Assembly: GCA_015039365.1 (NCBI GenBank)
Contig: WION01000009.1
Span: forward strand, 62,001 to 126,000
Reading direction: 5' to 3'
Length of the DNA: 64,000 bases
DNA from: Amanita rubescens
Lineage: Eukaryota; Basidiomycota; Agaricomycetes; Agaricales; Amanitaceae
The stretch's first letter is position 1. Each line of letters opens with the position of its first letter. The notes under the pieces are model-generated. The model saw only the letters and a list, made by a program, of their open reading frames with translations, was not told the origin of the DNA and ran no database searches. Positions 38,545-53,692 of the stretch are shown here, one piece after another. A program made the position numbers and the translations under genes.

Positions 38545-38758
38545 TATTAAGAACATGTTGTTTGTTTGTATATTGTGTGAATGAAATGTACCCTTTTTGT
38601 GTAACTGGAACGGAGTAGAGACTTGTAATTGAGCGCTCACCGCCCGCGGTAAGTCGCGTGGGTGTGACATGTGACTGTGACGATAGAGAGTCAACGCCAT
38701 CAGCATCGCTGCTCAGCCTCGTCCAGAACGGCTGCCTGGCGTGGCCACGCTCAGTGCA

Positions 38759-41700
38759 ATGTCCTCCGATTCCTCCGCCCACTCACAGACTTCTCCAAGT
38801 ACCCCTACAGACATCGACACAGCAAGAAACCACCCGCACCGTCTTTTTTATTCGCCCAACACATCCCGGCAATTCGAGCGGACACCCGGTCTCACGAGAT
38901 CCTCAACGTTGGGTCCTCCGGAGACCGATCGCAGTCTCGCTGCAAATATCCCTCCGCATGCCCTCAGCGAGGACCTGAACCACTCTACCTCTCAAAGACC
39001 TTCCCCCTCCTTCATCAACAACGGCAGCCGCCCCGCTACTCCCCCCACAGCTCGTAGGCCCGTTAATCATTCCTCCAGCGGCTATGCAGATCCCCTCAGC
39101 GACTTTTACCATGACATAGATAACGTATCCCAGGCTGCCTCATCCAAAACCCCATCCACTTCCCTGACATCGACGTACGTACATGCTATCAGAATCAGGT
39201 GATGGATCCACTCACACAATACTCCTACTTAGATCATGTTTTGCATGCGGAAAGTCGATGCAAGGTCCATTTGTCCGTGCCTTGGGTGCAGTATATCACT
39301 TGAGTTGCTTCAAGTGTTTGGTAAGGCGCCCACTTTTGTCTCGCACACGCGCTCTTAACAGCAATAGGACTGCGGGGATGTCGTGGCTTCCAAATTCTTC
39401 CCCATAGATGGTCCAGACGGCAAGCAGTCCCCTCTTTGTGAACGAGACTACTTCAAGCGCCTGAATCTTATCTGTGCAAAGTGTGGTATGGCACTGCGCG
39501 GTAGTTACATAACGGCCTGCAGTACGTATGGACTCTTGATCATTTATATATTCGACCTTACGTAGTACAGACAAGAAGTATCATGTGGAACATTTCACAT
39601 GTTCCCTATGCTCAACATTGTTCGGTCCTCAAGATTCCTACTACGAACACGATGGGGACGTTTTTTGTCATTTTCATTATTCAACGCGCTTTGCAACCAA
39701 ATGTGTCGGATGCAATAGTGCAATACTCAAACAATTCGTTGAGATCAATCGCAACAGTCGAGACGAATGCTGGCATCCAGAGTGTTACATGATTAACAAG
39801 GTGCGCTCCTTCCAATGCACACCAAGGCCTACCGACGACGGATGACCAGTTTTGGAACGTCAAAGTTTATTCTCGTCGGCCAACGAGCATGATTTCACTT
39901 GACGTGGATGGCGAGCCGCCTTATCTTTCAGAAGAGCAGCGTGAAACTCCCGCATCTCTGAGAGAGAAGCAGGTCCGCATGGAACAGCAGGTCTATCGTA
40001 TATGGACGTGCGTACACATGCCTCGTCATATTACATGCGACTGAGAGCACCGCAGTGTCCTATCGGCGTTTGAGGAATCAAGCGCTGCATGCATATCTGA
40101 CATGTTGCGTCAAGTCAGCAATGGACAATACTTGGAAGCAATTCGCATGGCTGAGAAATTTACCCTTCATGTTGAAGTCCTCTTTGCGACCATCGACGAC
40201 CTGGAATTTCATTTTTTTCGTCTTAGCCAGAAAGGTTTGCCCCCTTGTTCGTTGCTCTGCCACTTTTACAAACATTGGTTTAAAGGAATGTCACACGTCC
40301 GCGAGGCCAGGATGCTATGTCGAAAAACAGTGGAACTTTTTACTCTTTTGTCTCATACACAAGAAACAGGAGCAAGACGAATGGGAATGACTCAGGAGCT
40401 ACTTGCTCTAGTGACAGGGTTGGCGCACTATCTGAAAATTCTCATTCGAATTGCTCTCACAGGTGCGCTGAGGCTCGAAAGAGAACAGAGCGTAAGAGAA
40501 GCAATGTCTGGCTTCCTTGATAAACTCCATCTGCTTGCTGTCCAAGGAGGCAATCCTGCGGCCCGGAGGCTTCTCAAGGGTCCCAACGGCGAAGTTGTCG
40601 CGCCGAGTTCTCATTTTAATTATGGTACTCAGGGAGTTACCTATGGGTTCCGTAGTCTGGCACCAGAGAATGCAGGCGAATCGCCCTTTAACCCTTCTAC
40701 CCACAAGCCATCGTCTAATCCCCCTTCCGATCTCTGTGTAAAATGTGGCCTTACAGTCGAAGAGGACTGTGTCCGACTAGGGACATATCAGCGATGGCAC
40801 TCGCAATGTATAGAATGTGCTGTCTGTGGCAAAGTAGCAGCTGTTCCTGTACCCAAGGAGCAAATACAACCTCAACCTAATGGTCATGGAGAGGAGAGAG
40901 ACAGTCCAAACAGGGAACAGCCTCCAAAGTCGTCCACTGTGAGGCGACCGCCCGCGAACGTCGGCCTCTTTACCTATGACGTTGAGGCTATGAAGGAGAC
41001 TACCTCGTTTGGGGAGGTTCCCACCATGATTCTGTGTACTAATCATGCGCACACCAATTGTCGCAGTGGCTTTGTGGCGGTTCATAGGCTGGAGCAATAT
41101 GCGTTCCTCTTGAACGTGGCCCTACGGCGCCTTTACTTATTGCTCAAAAAGCAAGGAGTTGTGCCACTCTCTCCCGGTAGGTGCACCGACTTCTGGTTTG
41201 AAATCAGCTCATCTTCGTAATAGTTCCGACTGGACAGATTGACTCGAATCTTTATCGCAATTCTGGTGATATAATGCGAATGAAATCTGTGCATCTTGAC
41301 CGCAAACTTTCAGCCACTGCTCGGCTTCCCAAACGATCTACAATAGTAGAGAGTCCCACTGGAAGAAGTGTTCACCCATCGGACGTGTTGCAGCCTCCTA
41401 GGCAAGAGAGTCATCCTTCCCAGCCACAGTTGACGTCCCAAAATAATGTTCCACACCACGGGCAACCCGCCCCACCACAACAATACCAACAGATGTCACC
41501 TCCATCCCGACCGACGTTATCATCTCAGCATTCTGAACCAAACATACATAGCCAGGCGCTCCGACCGGCATTGTCGCGGAACAATGAGGTCAAGATTATT
41601 GACGAGAGTATGCCCAATTCTCCAGCGGCCGGGGCCGAGGAGAGTCCAATGGCACAGTTGGACGACGGTATCACGCTTGCTGATATTCCACAGCTTATGG

Positions 41701-43203
41701 AGGCAGCCCAGGCTCGGGAGCAGCAAAGATCTCTACCGCGCGAAAATGCGATACCCTATATTGCAGAACTGAGCGCATTAGAGTTGGCCATCGTCAAGCA
41801 TGCCACCGTTCTTGCGCTCACTAAATCACCGCTCAAGGATCAGATCGACTTAGATGAGCTTTTGGAAATGGTTGAGATGAAGAAAAGTGGGTTTTGGAAT
41901 AAACTTTTCAAGGCAGAAAAAAAGAATATTAAAAAGAAAGGTGGGTATCATCTGATTCGGACATTTCGATGTATTCAACCTCTGTCAGGGGTTTTCGGCA
42001 TTCCGTTGGAGTTGCTTGTAGAGCGAGATGGTGCAGATTCGTTACTGGGTGCAACTCGGGCGACCATGCGGGTCCCCAGTTTTATCGATGACGTCATTTC
42101 TGCAATGCGGCAAATGGGTAAATCTATTTCGCGATACACGTATCTAATTCTAATAGACTCTTAGATATGTCAGTCGAAGGCATCTTCAGAAAGAATGGAA
42201 ACATCAGGAGGCTGAAGGAGCTTACAGAGACCATCGACCGAGATCCCTCATCAGTTGACCTAACCCAGGATAACCCCGTACAGCTGGCCGCGCTCCTAAA
42301 AAAGTTCCTGAGGGAATTGCCAGATCCATTAATGACTTTCAAGCTGCACAGGTTATTTATTGCTTCTCAATGTAAGTTTTTTATCTGCAACTGGTCAACC
42401 GCAAGTAACACTCTTTGTTGCTAGCGTTGTCAACGGAAGAGGAACGCAACCGTTACCTGCATCTAATATCACTGCTGATGCCCAAGAGTCACCGTGATAC
42501 GCTGGAGGTCTTATTCGTCTTCCTCAAATGGGTGGCGTCATTTGCGCATATGGATGCAGAAACAGGTAGTAAAATGGATCTGAGCAATTTAGCCACCGTC
42601 ATCTGTCCGAACATTCTCTATGCTCGTGGACAGAATGCTGTGAGGGACGAGACATTTGGTTCACTTCGAGTCGTGACCAATTTTCTGGAGAACCAAGATG
42701 AGTTCTTCGCCGTTCCGGCGGAGTTCCTGCCTATCCTACACGACCAAGAGTACTTTTCCAACTTTCTGGATCTACCTGGGAAGGAGTTCATGAAGAAGTG
42801 CGATACCTATTTCAAGGTGAAGGCATCAAACGGTCGCTTGCTGCCACCAGTTCAGGTGAATGGTAACACACCTCGCTACCCAACTTCGAACGTTATTCTT
42901 TCTGATCGTCTTACTGTCAATACCCAATCAATGGGTGAACGACAGGGCAGACCTCAGGTGCATTCAGGCACACCGCCGAGCACAAACGGTCATTTATCGT
43001 CGAGTTCGCCGTCCCTGGTTCAGTTGAATTCTATGCGAGTGCCGCAACCTGACGAAGCCCTTGGTCCTCCACGGCCATTGATAGCCACGCCTACTCCTAG
43101 ACCAACCTCATTCGCGCCCAGGCCAAGCTCCGATCATGGACATGTGAGCATTCCTCACACGAATACCAACGGGTACCCAACAGCTGTTCGACAACGTACA
43201 TGA
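38759..43203 (+). CDS. LRG1: Lrg1-like Rho GTPase-activating protein with LIM domains
   Basis: Lrg1 inactivates Rho1, restraining Pkc1 signalling and beta-1,3-glucan synthesis. After a disordered Ser/Pro N-terminus there are LIM fingers at about 39236-39530 (CFACGKSMQGPFVRALGAVY), 39573-39760 (HVEHFTCSLCSTLFGPQDSY) and, after a long helical linker (SDMLRQVSNGQYLEAIRMAE), a third near 40735-41050 (CVKCGLTVEEDCVRLGTYQR, WHSQCIECAVCGK). The RhoGAP domain (about 41960-42690) shows VFGIPLELLVERDG, the arginine finger in SVEGIFRKNGNIRRLKEL, AALLKKFLRELPDPLM and NLATVICPNILY. This LIM-LIM-LIM-RhoGAP order is that of Lrg1 rather than Rga1/2. The true ATG is at 38759; the stop TGA is at 43201-43203. 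Introns are short throughout. It sits close to the Slt2-type MAPK gene, which acts in the pathway it restrains. Confidence 0.92.
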
Positions 43204-43503
43204 TGTATTCTATTGTGCTTTCAGACATGCAGTATTCTTTCACAGACTTATATTCATCACCGGCTAGTGCTGCCGCATTCCGTTCCTTACTTATTCTTGC
43301 CCCAGGAACTCACCATTCTTCTTTTTCTTGATTCCATGATATGTAATTTACAACTTTGATGGCACTCACTTATCGGTATGACAAGGACGTTCATCGCTCT
43401 ACTTACGATACCCACACCAGCATGTAAATGCAAAATTCAGTTGAACAGAGAGGATCATATAAGCACGCGAATGTGGCTCTCTGACTAATATGTATCTTTG
43501 ACC
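43204..43503. other. Intergenic region between LRG1-like and NBP35 genes
   Basis: Three hundred bp carry the LRG1-like 3' UTR and NBP35 upstream region. No gene, TATA box or repeat was recognised. Confidence 0.4.
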
Positions 43504-44588
43504 ATGATTGCATTGCAAAGTGCATCGCAGGCTCCAAACCCTTTGACTGTGCCATCGAATGCACCCGAACACTGTCCCGTATGTTTCAGGAATTAGAACT
43601 CTTGCCGCGCGCGGCTAACGAGCGGCTGAAGGGAACAGAATCTGAGCAGGCAGGAAAGGCAAGTGCCTGCGCCGGTTGCGCTAACCAAGAAATCTGCGCT
43701 TCTGGAAAGACCAATGGCCCTGATCCGGCACTGCCTTTTATCAAGCAGCGCATGGCAAACGTTAAGCGAAAAATACTCGTGCTATCAGGCAAAGGAGGGG
43801 TTGGAAAGTCAACTTTTACAGCACAATTGGGCTGGGCATTTGCAGCGGACGAACAAACTCAGGCGAGCCCCACTTACCGAAATATTTCTACTCAGTCACT
43901 GATCGTATATCTACAGACTGGCATAATGGATGTGGATATTTGTGGTCCTTCCATACCGACGATACTAGGGATCGCTTCGGAGCAGGTCCACTCCTCCTCA
44001 ACGGGATGGTCTCCGGTATATGTACAAGACAACCTTGGTGTCATGTCAGTCGGCTTCATGCTTCCCTCTTCCCGCGATGCGGTCATGTGGCGAGGACCGA
44101 AGAAAAACGGATTGATATCTCAATTCCTCAAGGACGTTGACTGGGGTGAACTTGACTATCTCATCATCGACACGCCACCTGGGACATCGGATGAGCATCT
44201 CAGTGTGGCACAATACCTCAAAGAGAGCGGTATTGACGGAGCGATCCTTGTAACGACGCCTCAGGAAGTGGCGTTACAGGACGTTCGTCGCGAGATTAGC
44301 TTCTGCCGTAAAGTGGGGATTAGGATTTTAGGTCTTGTGGAAAACATGTCGGGCTTTGTGTGCCCCAGTTGCAAATCTGAATCGCAGATTTTTAAGCCGA
44401 GTACAGGAGGCGCCAAAGCTCTGGCCGAAGAAACGGGAGTGGAGCTGTTGGGTGCAGTTCCATTGGACCCGCGCATAGGAAAGAGCGCCGATTTTGGCGT
44501 TAGCTTTATTGACGAATATCCAGACAGTCCAGCCACGACGGCGTATCTGAATATCATCGAACGTAAGTTGATGCATATTACCCTTTAG
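43504..44588 (+). CDS. NBP35: Cytosolic Fe-S cluster assembly P-loop ATPase Nbp35
   Basis: Nbp35 forms a scaffold with Cfd1 that builds 4Fe-4S clusters for cytosolic and nuclear proteins. Exon 1 (ATG at 43504) encodes [20 protein letters not shown] and EHCP. After a 53-bp-class intron come the remaining cysteines in [14 protein letters not shown], the N-terminal cluster site that separates Nbp35 from Cfd1. The Walker A is [20 protein letters not shown]; further motifs are [31 protein letters not shown] and the second metal site [10 protein letters not shown]. The stop is at 44586-44588. A 54-bp segment at 43863-43916 interrupts the conserved core; it starts GC and ends AG, is a multiple of three and has no stop, so it is either a GC-AG intron or an 18-residue insertion. 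Confidence 0.95.
43863..43916 (+). other. Candidate GC-AG intron in NBP35
   Basis: The segment begins GCGAGC directly after CAG and ends CTACAG. A branch-like CACTGAT lies 20-25 bp before its end. Removing it joins DEQTQ to [14 protein letters not shown] without the gap expected from the family. It is 54 bp and lacks an in-frame stop, so unspliced mRNA would still be translatable. Confidence 0.6.
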
Positions 44589-44820
44589 GTTTCCACTCAA
44601 TCCGACACTCTTAGGTGTCAAGGAAATATTAGGGCATTGACATTAGGGCAAGTCAGGCCCGTTACGCTGATTATTCTTGCCCATTGTATCGATTATATCA
44701 TATGGATGTATTAGATAGCAGTCTGCAATAGAGAATCGTCTGCAAGTGCACATCTGACTCATACCAAAGAAAATTTGCAACCCTTCTTAAGGACCCTCGG
44801 CTTTTCCTTCATCTGAACCA

Positions 44821-47383
<2,563 letters not shown>

Positions 47384-47441
47384 AGTGGCGGGGTGAGAAA
47401 TGAGACGAAGTGAGATGTTCTGTAAGGCTAACTACAATACG

Positions 47442-50400
47442 CTACGTTTCTATCTGTATCGCCCCCGGCACTCGCTCTCCTTCTCCCGGTTCCCCAAATA
47501 TGTCAAGAAATCCTGCTCCTCGCGCCCGATTCGGCGCCTTCTTCGTCACATAATCTCGCAACCCGGACTTGAGACTCGGCTGTTTGTCCACCAACTCTCG
47601 CAGCTGGTCTTTCGGTAGCTGTAGAAGCGCTCCGAAACTTGCCGGTGCAATCACCTTTGCACAACGAATGAATCCTTCCCACAACGGTGGGTTCGTCCAT
47701 ATCTTTTTCGTGATAAGCCGCGAGAGTAGAGTCGTCGACACAAAGCCCACTAGTGACTTGTATGTCGTCACTGCTTGGATCACCTAAATGATATACCCGT
47801 TAATATAAAAGTATGACATGCCGAAGGCACACTTGCCGTTCTCAAGAATAGAACAGGTAGAACGGGTTCGTCCATGATCTGCTGCATCACGATGGCGAGA
47901 ATCTCGGACCGGAACACATCTGTCATCGAGAAGCATATACTAATTGCTACAACAATCATATCAGCCTTCCATAAAGAGACAGGCGTCAATCCATATTACC
48001 CACCTTCAATGGCGCCCTTCAGTCCAATCTCCTTCTCGGCATCATGCAGCAGTACCATCAACTCCGCCGGCGTCAGCAGGTCATTTTGTCTGACCCGCGG
48101 TTGGTTGGTCGATACAGTACCCAGGGCCTGTGGGGTCGCGGATATCACGGAGTTGAACACTTGGCGAACCAAGTTCTTGTTCTCGGCAGAACCATTGAGC
48201 AACGATACAATGCGGGGTAAGTATCGTACAATATCCGGCTAAACACAAATGGCTCGAGTTTGATCGTTCGGGTTGATCGTTTAGGGCGTACCTTGTCCAT
48301 CTCGGCAATAATGGGAATAAGAAACCGGGCATCAAGGTCTCGTTCACCGACGAGACCTTTCACCAACGCTACCAGTTGCGCACTCGCGCGACCATGTTCT
48401 GTGAATATTGTCAGTACACGCAAAGCCAGCGACTCGGCTCCTTGTGGGCACGTCCGCATTAGTGTGAGAAGTTTGCCATGATTAGGTCCCAATGACCGAA
48501 TCAATGCAGTGATCAAGTTTTGTATTGCTTCTTGGACGGTTATGTCCATTTGGCCATAGGCCATAAATATCCTATCCAAAGCTGCATGAGCAACGCCATA
48601 TGACAGAGTTGAAGAAGTCGACTTACTCATCCAAGAATTCAGGTACTTTGACCGAGAGAACGAATAGTAGTTCGACGTGTTGCAATACTTGTGCCTTGTC
48701 CGCGGGTAATTGAATACGATCCGGAAGATAGGGTGTATGTACGAGCTCATCCGCGGGTAGTTGTCCATCCTCCATGTTTTCGTCGTCCACCTGCTCTCTG
48801 CTACTCGGGGATGGCGCATGATCCTCGGAAACCTCAGTCACATCACCGTTGACAATTTCCTCGTCTTCAACATGAGGTATTGACTCTGCCTTGGGTAGCG
48901 GCTGAGGAGATGAAGGAGACTGTAATTTCCGGAGCATTTGAAGTGCAAAATCGCGAATGATACCATCCATCGGTTGGGAATTGGGTACCCACAACTTCAC
49001 TGTGTTGATGGCTGCCCCTCGCGTCTTCTTTTCTGTTTCGACTTGGTCAGCATTGGTACAACAGACAAGAACATGCCTGACCTGGATGTGTTGTTAGCTC
49101 CAACAGTACGCTTAGTGCGTCACTCCGCATGGTAGGCCGTTGCATCACGAGGCCACGAAGTGTGGAATATCCGACCTGCATTCTCTCAGAGCTGTAATGT
49201 TCACGTCAGCACAACGTTGCAACGTGAAGATGATGATACATCTACCTGTTAGAATCCACACAAAGCTCCCGAAGGAGATCCAGTACATCTGGGGGTATCG
49301 ATGGTAGATCAAGTAAGAACTGTGCAAATGTCCGGTCTTTGCTATCTAGCAGCGCCTGATACGAGGCTACAATTTGATTTAACCAAATATCATAATTTGG
49401 TCGCTGACGTCCAAATGTTTTAGACTGTAAACGGTAGACTATCAAAGCTCTTGCACCCACCCAATTTCTGTCCCCTAATGCCCGTATCTGATCATTGTAC
49501 CATTCTTCGTTCATCCATGTTGTCGCCAACCGGATTCTGGGATTTTGGCTGACTGAGCACACAGTACAAAAATAAAAACTCGGAAGAACTAACCTTGAGG
49601 GGAAATCAGACATTATGTAGTCACACAACGTCTGCCGAAGTTGATCCTGCCGCGCATAATAGTCAGTCACTTGTTTATCGTCCTCCACTTCCTCTAGCTC
49701 TATTGGAGGCTTGGCAACACGCGTTATCAGCCTCACAAGCAGCAACATCCACAACTCAACAGCCGAGCTTCCCCCCGCCTGCGTTGAGTCAGCTGGTACC
49801 AGATCTCCCCTCAGCTCCAATGCACCCTCCCATATCCGCCTTGCAGATGAATTAATTAGAATTATTCTCCCCTCTTCGGAAAGGTCTTTAGGTGGTGGAA
49901 GTTTGAAGTCGATGGCACGGAAGTTGTTTACAATGCTATCCATGTCAAGCTCAATCCTTTCGTCTACTAATGACTCGGCCCCCGAAAGCTGACGTGCATA
50001 CCATCAGCTGAGATTTTATAACTTATCCAAGGGGTGACTTACTTCCGCATTGAGTTTATCTGGCTCAAACTCTAGCTCATCCTGATCAATATCCATTTGT
50101 AATGGGTCAACAGGTTCATCATTCACTGGGGGTGGTGTGCCAGGGACAGGTGTACCTTCAGTGTCTCTTCGTTGCTTCTCAAGTGGCTTTTTAGGTGAGA
50201 TTGGAGGGGGAGCCGCAGAGGGGACGGGTGTCGGCGATGGTGCGGGGGATGTAGCCGTTCCAAGCCCTCGGCTTTGGCGGAAAGTTTGGACAAGGCTGAT
50301 GAGCGCAGGTTCAGAAAATGCCTCAAGATTGGCTACAATGAGCTCAGAGATGAGAACGGCTGGGAGTGTGGTAAAGTCGAAAGAGGCAAGGAAAGATGGG

Positions 50401-51764
50401 GTTGAGGCAGATGATTCCTGGTCCAGTTTGGGCCGTTTTGTGTCTACGGGTTCTTCATTCTGCGCAGAGGATGGCCGTTTCCGGCTATCCACAGCTGTAC
50501 TAGGCGCAGTTGAAGTTGTAGTTGCAGTTGCCTTCCGTCTTTTCTCCTCAGTTGCGGCCTTCTCCATCCGGTATGCCTGTTGTGTGAGGGCTTCATTGAT
50601 CTGGCCAGTAAATTGGCTATTGCTCGGAATTCTGGAATCACCCGGTCAGTAGATAGTTCTGGTTTTGCGTCACAAAACGTACCTTGAAATGTACACCAAG
50701 AGAATCCTCACAGTTTTTTCAACACTTCGAACGCTAGATGCAGGAAGCCCTCCCAGAGCGCTTGGCGTCCATTGCCTCAATGCGTTCACTACCACAGGGA
50801 CCGCCACCGGACGCAGCTTGATAAGATTGGCCCAACTACTGAGCAAAGCCGACAGAAGGTCGATATTCCTGCGAAAGGTGTTAAAAGAAAAGTACGAGAA
50901 AGGCACTTTGGAATGCTCACTGGCCGGAGTATAACAGGGTAATGGAGCCCTCCATTAGCTTCCGTCCCTCTGCCTCCAATTCCGCAACGCTGATAAAAGG
51001 ATGATCGACGGGGCAGAAGGAGATGTTGGGGTCATTCTTATTTTGCAACTAAGAGTCTATTAGTTTTCGATAGATGTAGAAGGAAATGAGTGTAGTACCC
51101 TAGGGTCTGACACACCACGTGTCTGGACTAAAATGACTCGTTGTAGGAACTTGACGGCAGAGAACTTGACTCCAGCAGTGACGGTATTGGACCAGACCAT
51201 ATCAAGTATGCGTGCTTTACAACCAGACAGGATGTTCCACGCGGTGGGATTACTTCGGTTTGTACATCTATAACGAGTGGTGAACTTGCAAGGATGCAGC
51301 GCCCAAAAGGCGTCACGTACAGTTGGCGGAAAAGTAAGGGATAGACAGTCGCGAGGCATTGAATAACGACCTTGACAATGGCAGGATTTGGGTCATCGAG
51401 GAGTTGAGAGAGGGTGTCAAGGGCTTGTGATGACACTAAATGGATTTTCAATGCATGTTAAACTCAATGTACACTCATAACACGACGCGAAACTGGAGAC
51501 TAACTCTGTGTTCGTTGCTCCAAAGTCAAAGTGGATCGACATATTGCAAAATGTAGGAAGATTAATGACCCATCTCTTGAGCAAAGAATCACCGGCATTA
51601 ACGACTATTCCGATGAGTGTACCGACGAGGATAGGTATGGGCGCAGGATGGTTTTCAAGTGATTCACGAAAGGTGGCAAGTAAGTCCGCCTGCTCCTTAG
51701 AATTTGCAGGTACTTTCAGGGCTGCCTGTAAGGTCTGCAATGGGTCAACTGGATTGCCTGCCAT
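47442..51764 (-). CDS. PTA1: Symplekin / Pta1, mRNA 3'-end processing scaffold
   Basis: Pta1/symplekin is a HEAT-repeat scaffold of the cleavage and polyadenylation factor and joins Ssu72 and Ysh1. The start MAGNPVDPLQTLQAALKVPA (ATG at 51762-51764; an upstream TTG is not used) leads into HEAT helices such as SQALDTLSQLLDDPNPAIVK and FCNMSIHFDFGATNTE. An intermediate Pro/Ser-rich region (about 50016-50570) is disordered. The symplekin C-terminal domain shows MDEPVLPVLFLRT, VIQAVTTYKSLVGFVSTTLL, WEGFIRCAKVIAPASFGALL and LPKDQLRELVDKQPSLKSGL. The stop TAG is at 47442-47444. About 1,200 residues in many exons, a normal size for the animal and basidiomycete forms and longer than yeast Pta1. The C-terminal signature makes this secure. 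Confidence 0.88.
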
Positions 51765-51961
51765 CGCGTTCGTCGACAAAAGACCTCACACTACGCCCTG
51801 GTGAGCGGTAAAGTTATCCCGAGAACCCTAGTCTAGGGGTACCTTAGCTGGTCATGTGATCACACGTTTGCATAGCCACAGTTGCATTTTTGCATACGCA
51901 TACATTGCATGTTTTGTATGTACGTAGCGATGTACATGGAAGAGTGCAAAGAAGAAAAAAA

Positions 51962-52737
51962 TTACTTGAGAGGAATGCTGTAACGAGGTCAGACTCAGTA
52001 ACATGAATAACCAACTAGAACATACAAACGTGATGCTGAAAGAAAGAAAAAAAGTCAGATCATCATGAAAGACTCTCAATCAATCATTTACTTACAGTGC
52101 GTAGCACCGATACCTGGGCGACCGTGTTTGACGGGCTTGTATGAAATTGAAAATTCACCAAGATAGTGACCGGTCATTTCAGGCTTGATTTCAACCGGGT
52201 TGAATGTCTGATAGCGGTATTTAAGAGCTAATCATCTGCACATTTCAAGGCACACACACACCTTGCCATTGTAGATGCCAATGACACTGCCAATCATCTC
52301 CGGGACAATAATCATATCACGCAAATGTGTTTTGACGACAGCTGGTTTTTCATTGGGAGGCGCCTCCTTCTTTGCCTTACGAAGCTTCTTAATCAAACCC
52401 ATTGGGCGACGTTTGAGACCTCGCTGGAAGCGGCGGCGAGCACGAGCGTGGACGAGCTGGGTACGAGTTATTCACTGATCTTGGGTCAGAGAGTCAATAC
52501 CTACTTCCACGAACTGCACCATAGCTCAGTTATGGTAAGGCGAAAATGATCTCAATATATACGCACATCCTCATTGCTCATGTCCAAGAGTTTGTCAAGC
52601 TCGATACCACGGTACGAGAAGGTGCGAAATGTGCGCTTTTTCTTGAGATCGGCGGCGACTTGGGGGTCGGTTACATCGGCCTAGAAGTATGCACTCGTTA
52701 ACATCATGACATTGACAGCACTAGATGTGCGAACCAT
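51962..52737 (-). CDS. RPS15: 40S ribosomal protein uS19 (Rps15)
   Basis: uS19 lies in the head of the small subunit, near the A site. The protein reads [98 protein letters not shown] and ends [18 protein letters not shown], the full conserved tail. The ATG at 52735-52737 is separated from the second codon by an intron (52681-52734) that starts straight after the G of ATG. Several more introns break the gene; the last two lie inside THSS and SSRF. The stop TAA is at 51962-51964. Divergent from the P2 gene, sharing a 322-bp upstream region. Confidence 0.95.
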
Positions 52738-53059
52738 GGTTGCTGGCGGTGACGGGGACGGTGGTCTTGAGACTTTGCGATGGCGGCTGAGTTGTGGCTG
52801 AGAAAGTAGCCACGTGGTACTGTACAGTACATCATAAACACATCGCACGGCCCCATCTCAGGATCACTCAAAACCGTCGGATAGAATCCACAGGTCTTCC
52901 CTCCGAGGATTAAAGGTGCGTTACTACTACGATGGACGCATGCGTTATTTCTAACGATAGATCCAGCGATTTGTGGCTACCGTAAACTCAATTTGCTAAA
53001 ACTAAGGTACGCTAGGAGGGTTCATCGCGGAGGGTTACCACTGACGAATTGCAACGTAG
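52738..53059. promoter_or_regulatory. Shared promoter of two ribosomal protein genes (RPS15 / P2)
   Basis: A stretch of 322 bp lies between the divergent start codons. It contains a CACGTG box at 52811-52816 directly abutted by the perfect 14-bp palindrome GTACTGTACAGTAC at 52817-52830, and a 10-bp palindrome ACGCATGCGT at 52936-52945. A pyrimidine-rich CTTCCCTCC lies near 52896. These symmetric sites suit a promoter that fires in both directions, but binding factors are unknown. Confidence 0.55.
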
Positions 53060-53558
53060 ATGCGTCACATTGCAGCATACCTTCTACTTCAAACCGGTGG
53101 AAATGCAGCGCCCACCGCAGCCGATATCACCAAATTACTTGCGACCGTCGGGATCGAAGCGGACGAAGTCCGCCTTGAGAAACTCATCTCCGAATTGCAA
53201 GGCAAAAACATTGCTGACGTGAGTTTTTGTTGTTTGGAGTAGTTGTGGAGGGTAATGACGTCGTACGCAGCTGATTGCCGAAGGTTCATCGAAGCTGGCA
53301 TCTGTAAGTAAAACTTATGACGATGTAGGTAGCCTCGTGTTGAGTGACGATAGGTACCGTCCGGTGGTGGTGGCGGAGCGGCAGCGCCGGCGGCTGGTGG
53401 AGGTGCTGCCGCGGCAGCTGCTGTTGAAGAGAAGAAGGAAGAAGAAAAGAAGGAAGAAAAGGTAAGAGAAAAGTGAACATGTGTGTGAGAACTCGAACTA
53501 ACTGGAGAAACTTCAGGAAGAGTCAGATGATGACATGGGCTTCGGATTGTTTGATTAG
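53060..53558 (+). CDS. RPP2: 60S acidic ribosomal protein P2
   Basis: P2 pairs with P1 to form the flexible stalk of the large subunit that recruits elongation factors. The N-terminus [20 protein letters not shown] and [20 protein letters not shown] is the P2 dimerisation domain. After two introns come [11 protein letters not shown] and [17 protein letters not shown], then an Ala hinge and the acidic tail with [13 protein letters not shown], the universal stalk C-terminus. The start ATG is at 53060 and the stop TAG at 53556-53558. About 110 residues, as expected. [10 protein letters not shown] separates P2 from P1, which lacks that opening. Confidence 0.95.
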
Positions 53559-53692
53559 GAGTACATGTGATGATAGCAATTTTGTAATGCAGGTTATATT
53601 ATTGATTGCATTGTCTTGTGCCGCCGGTGTTCTGAGCCGCCGGGTTCTCGGCTGGTGATCGTCCCTTTCAACGTGCCCTCCTTTCTCCCATC

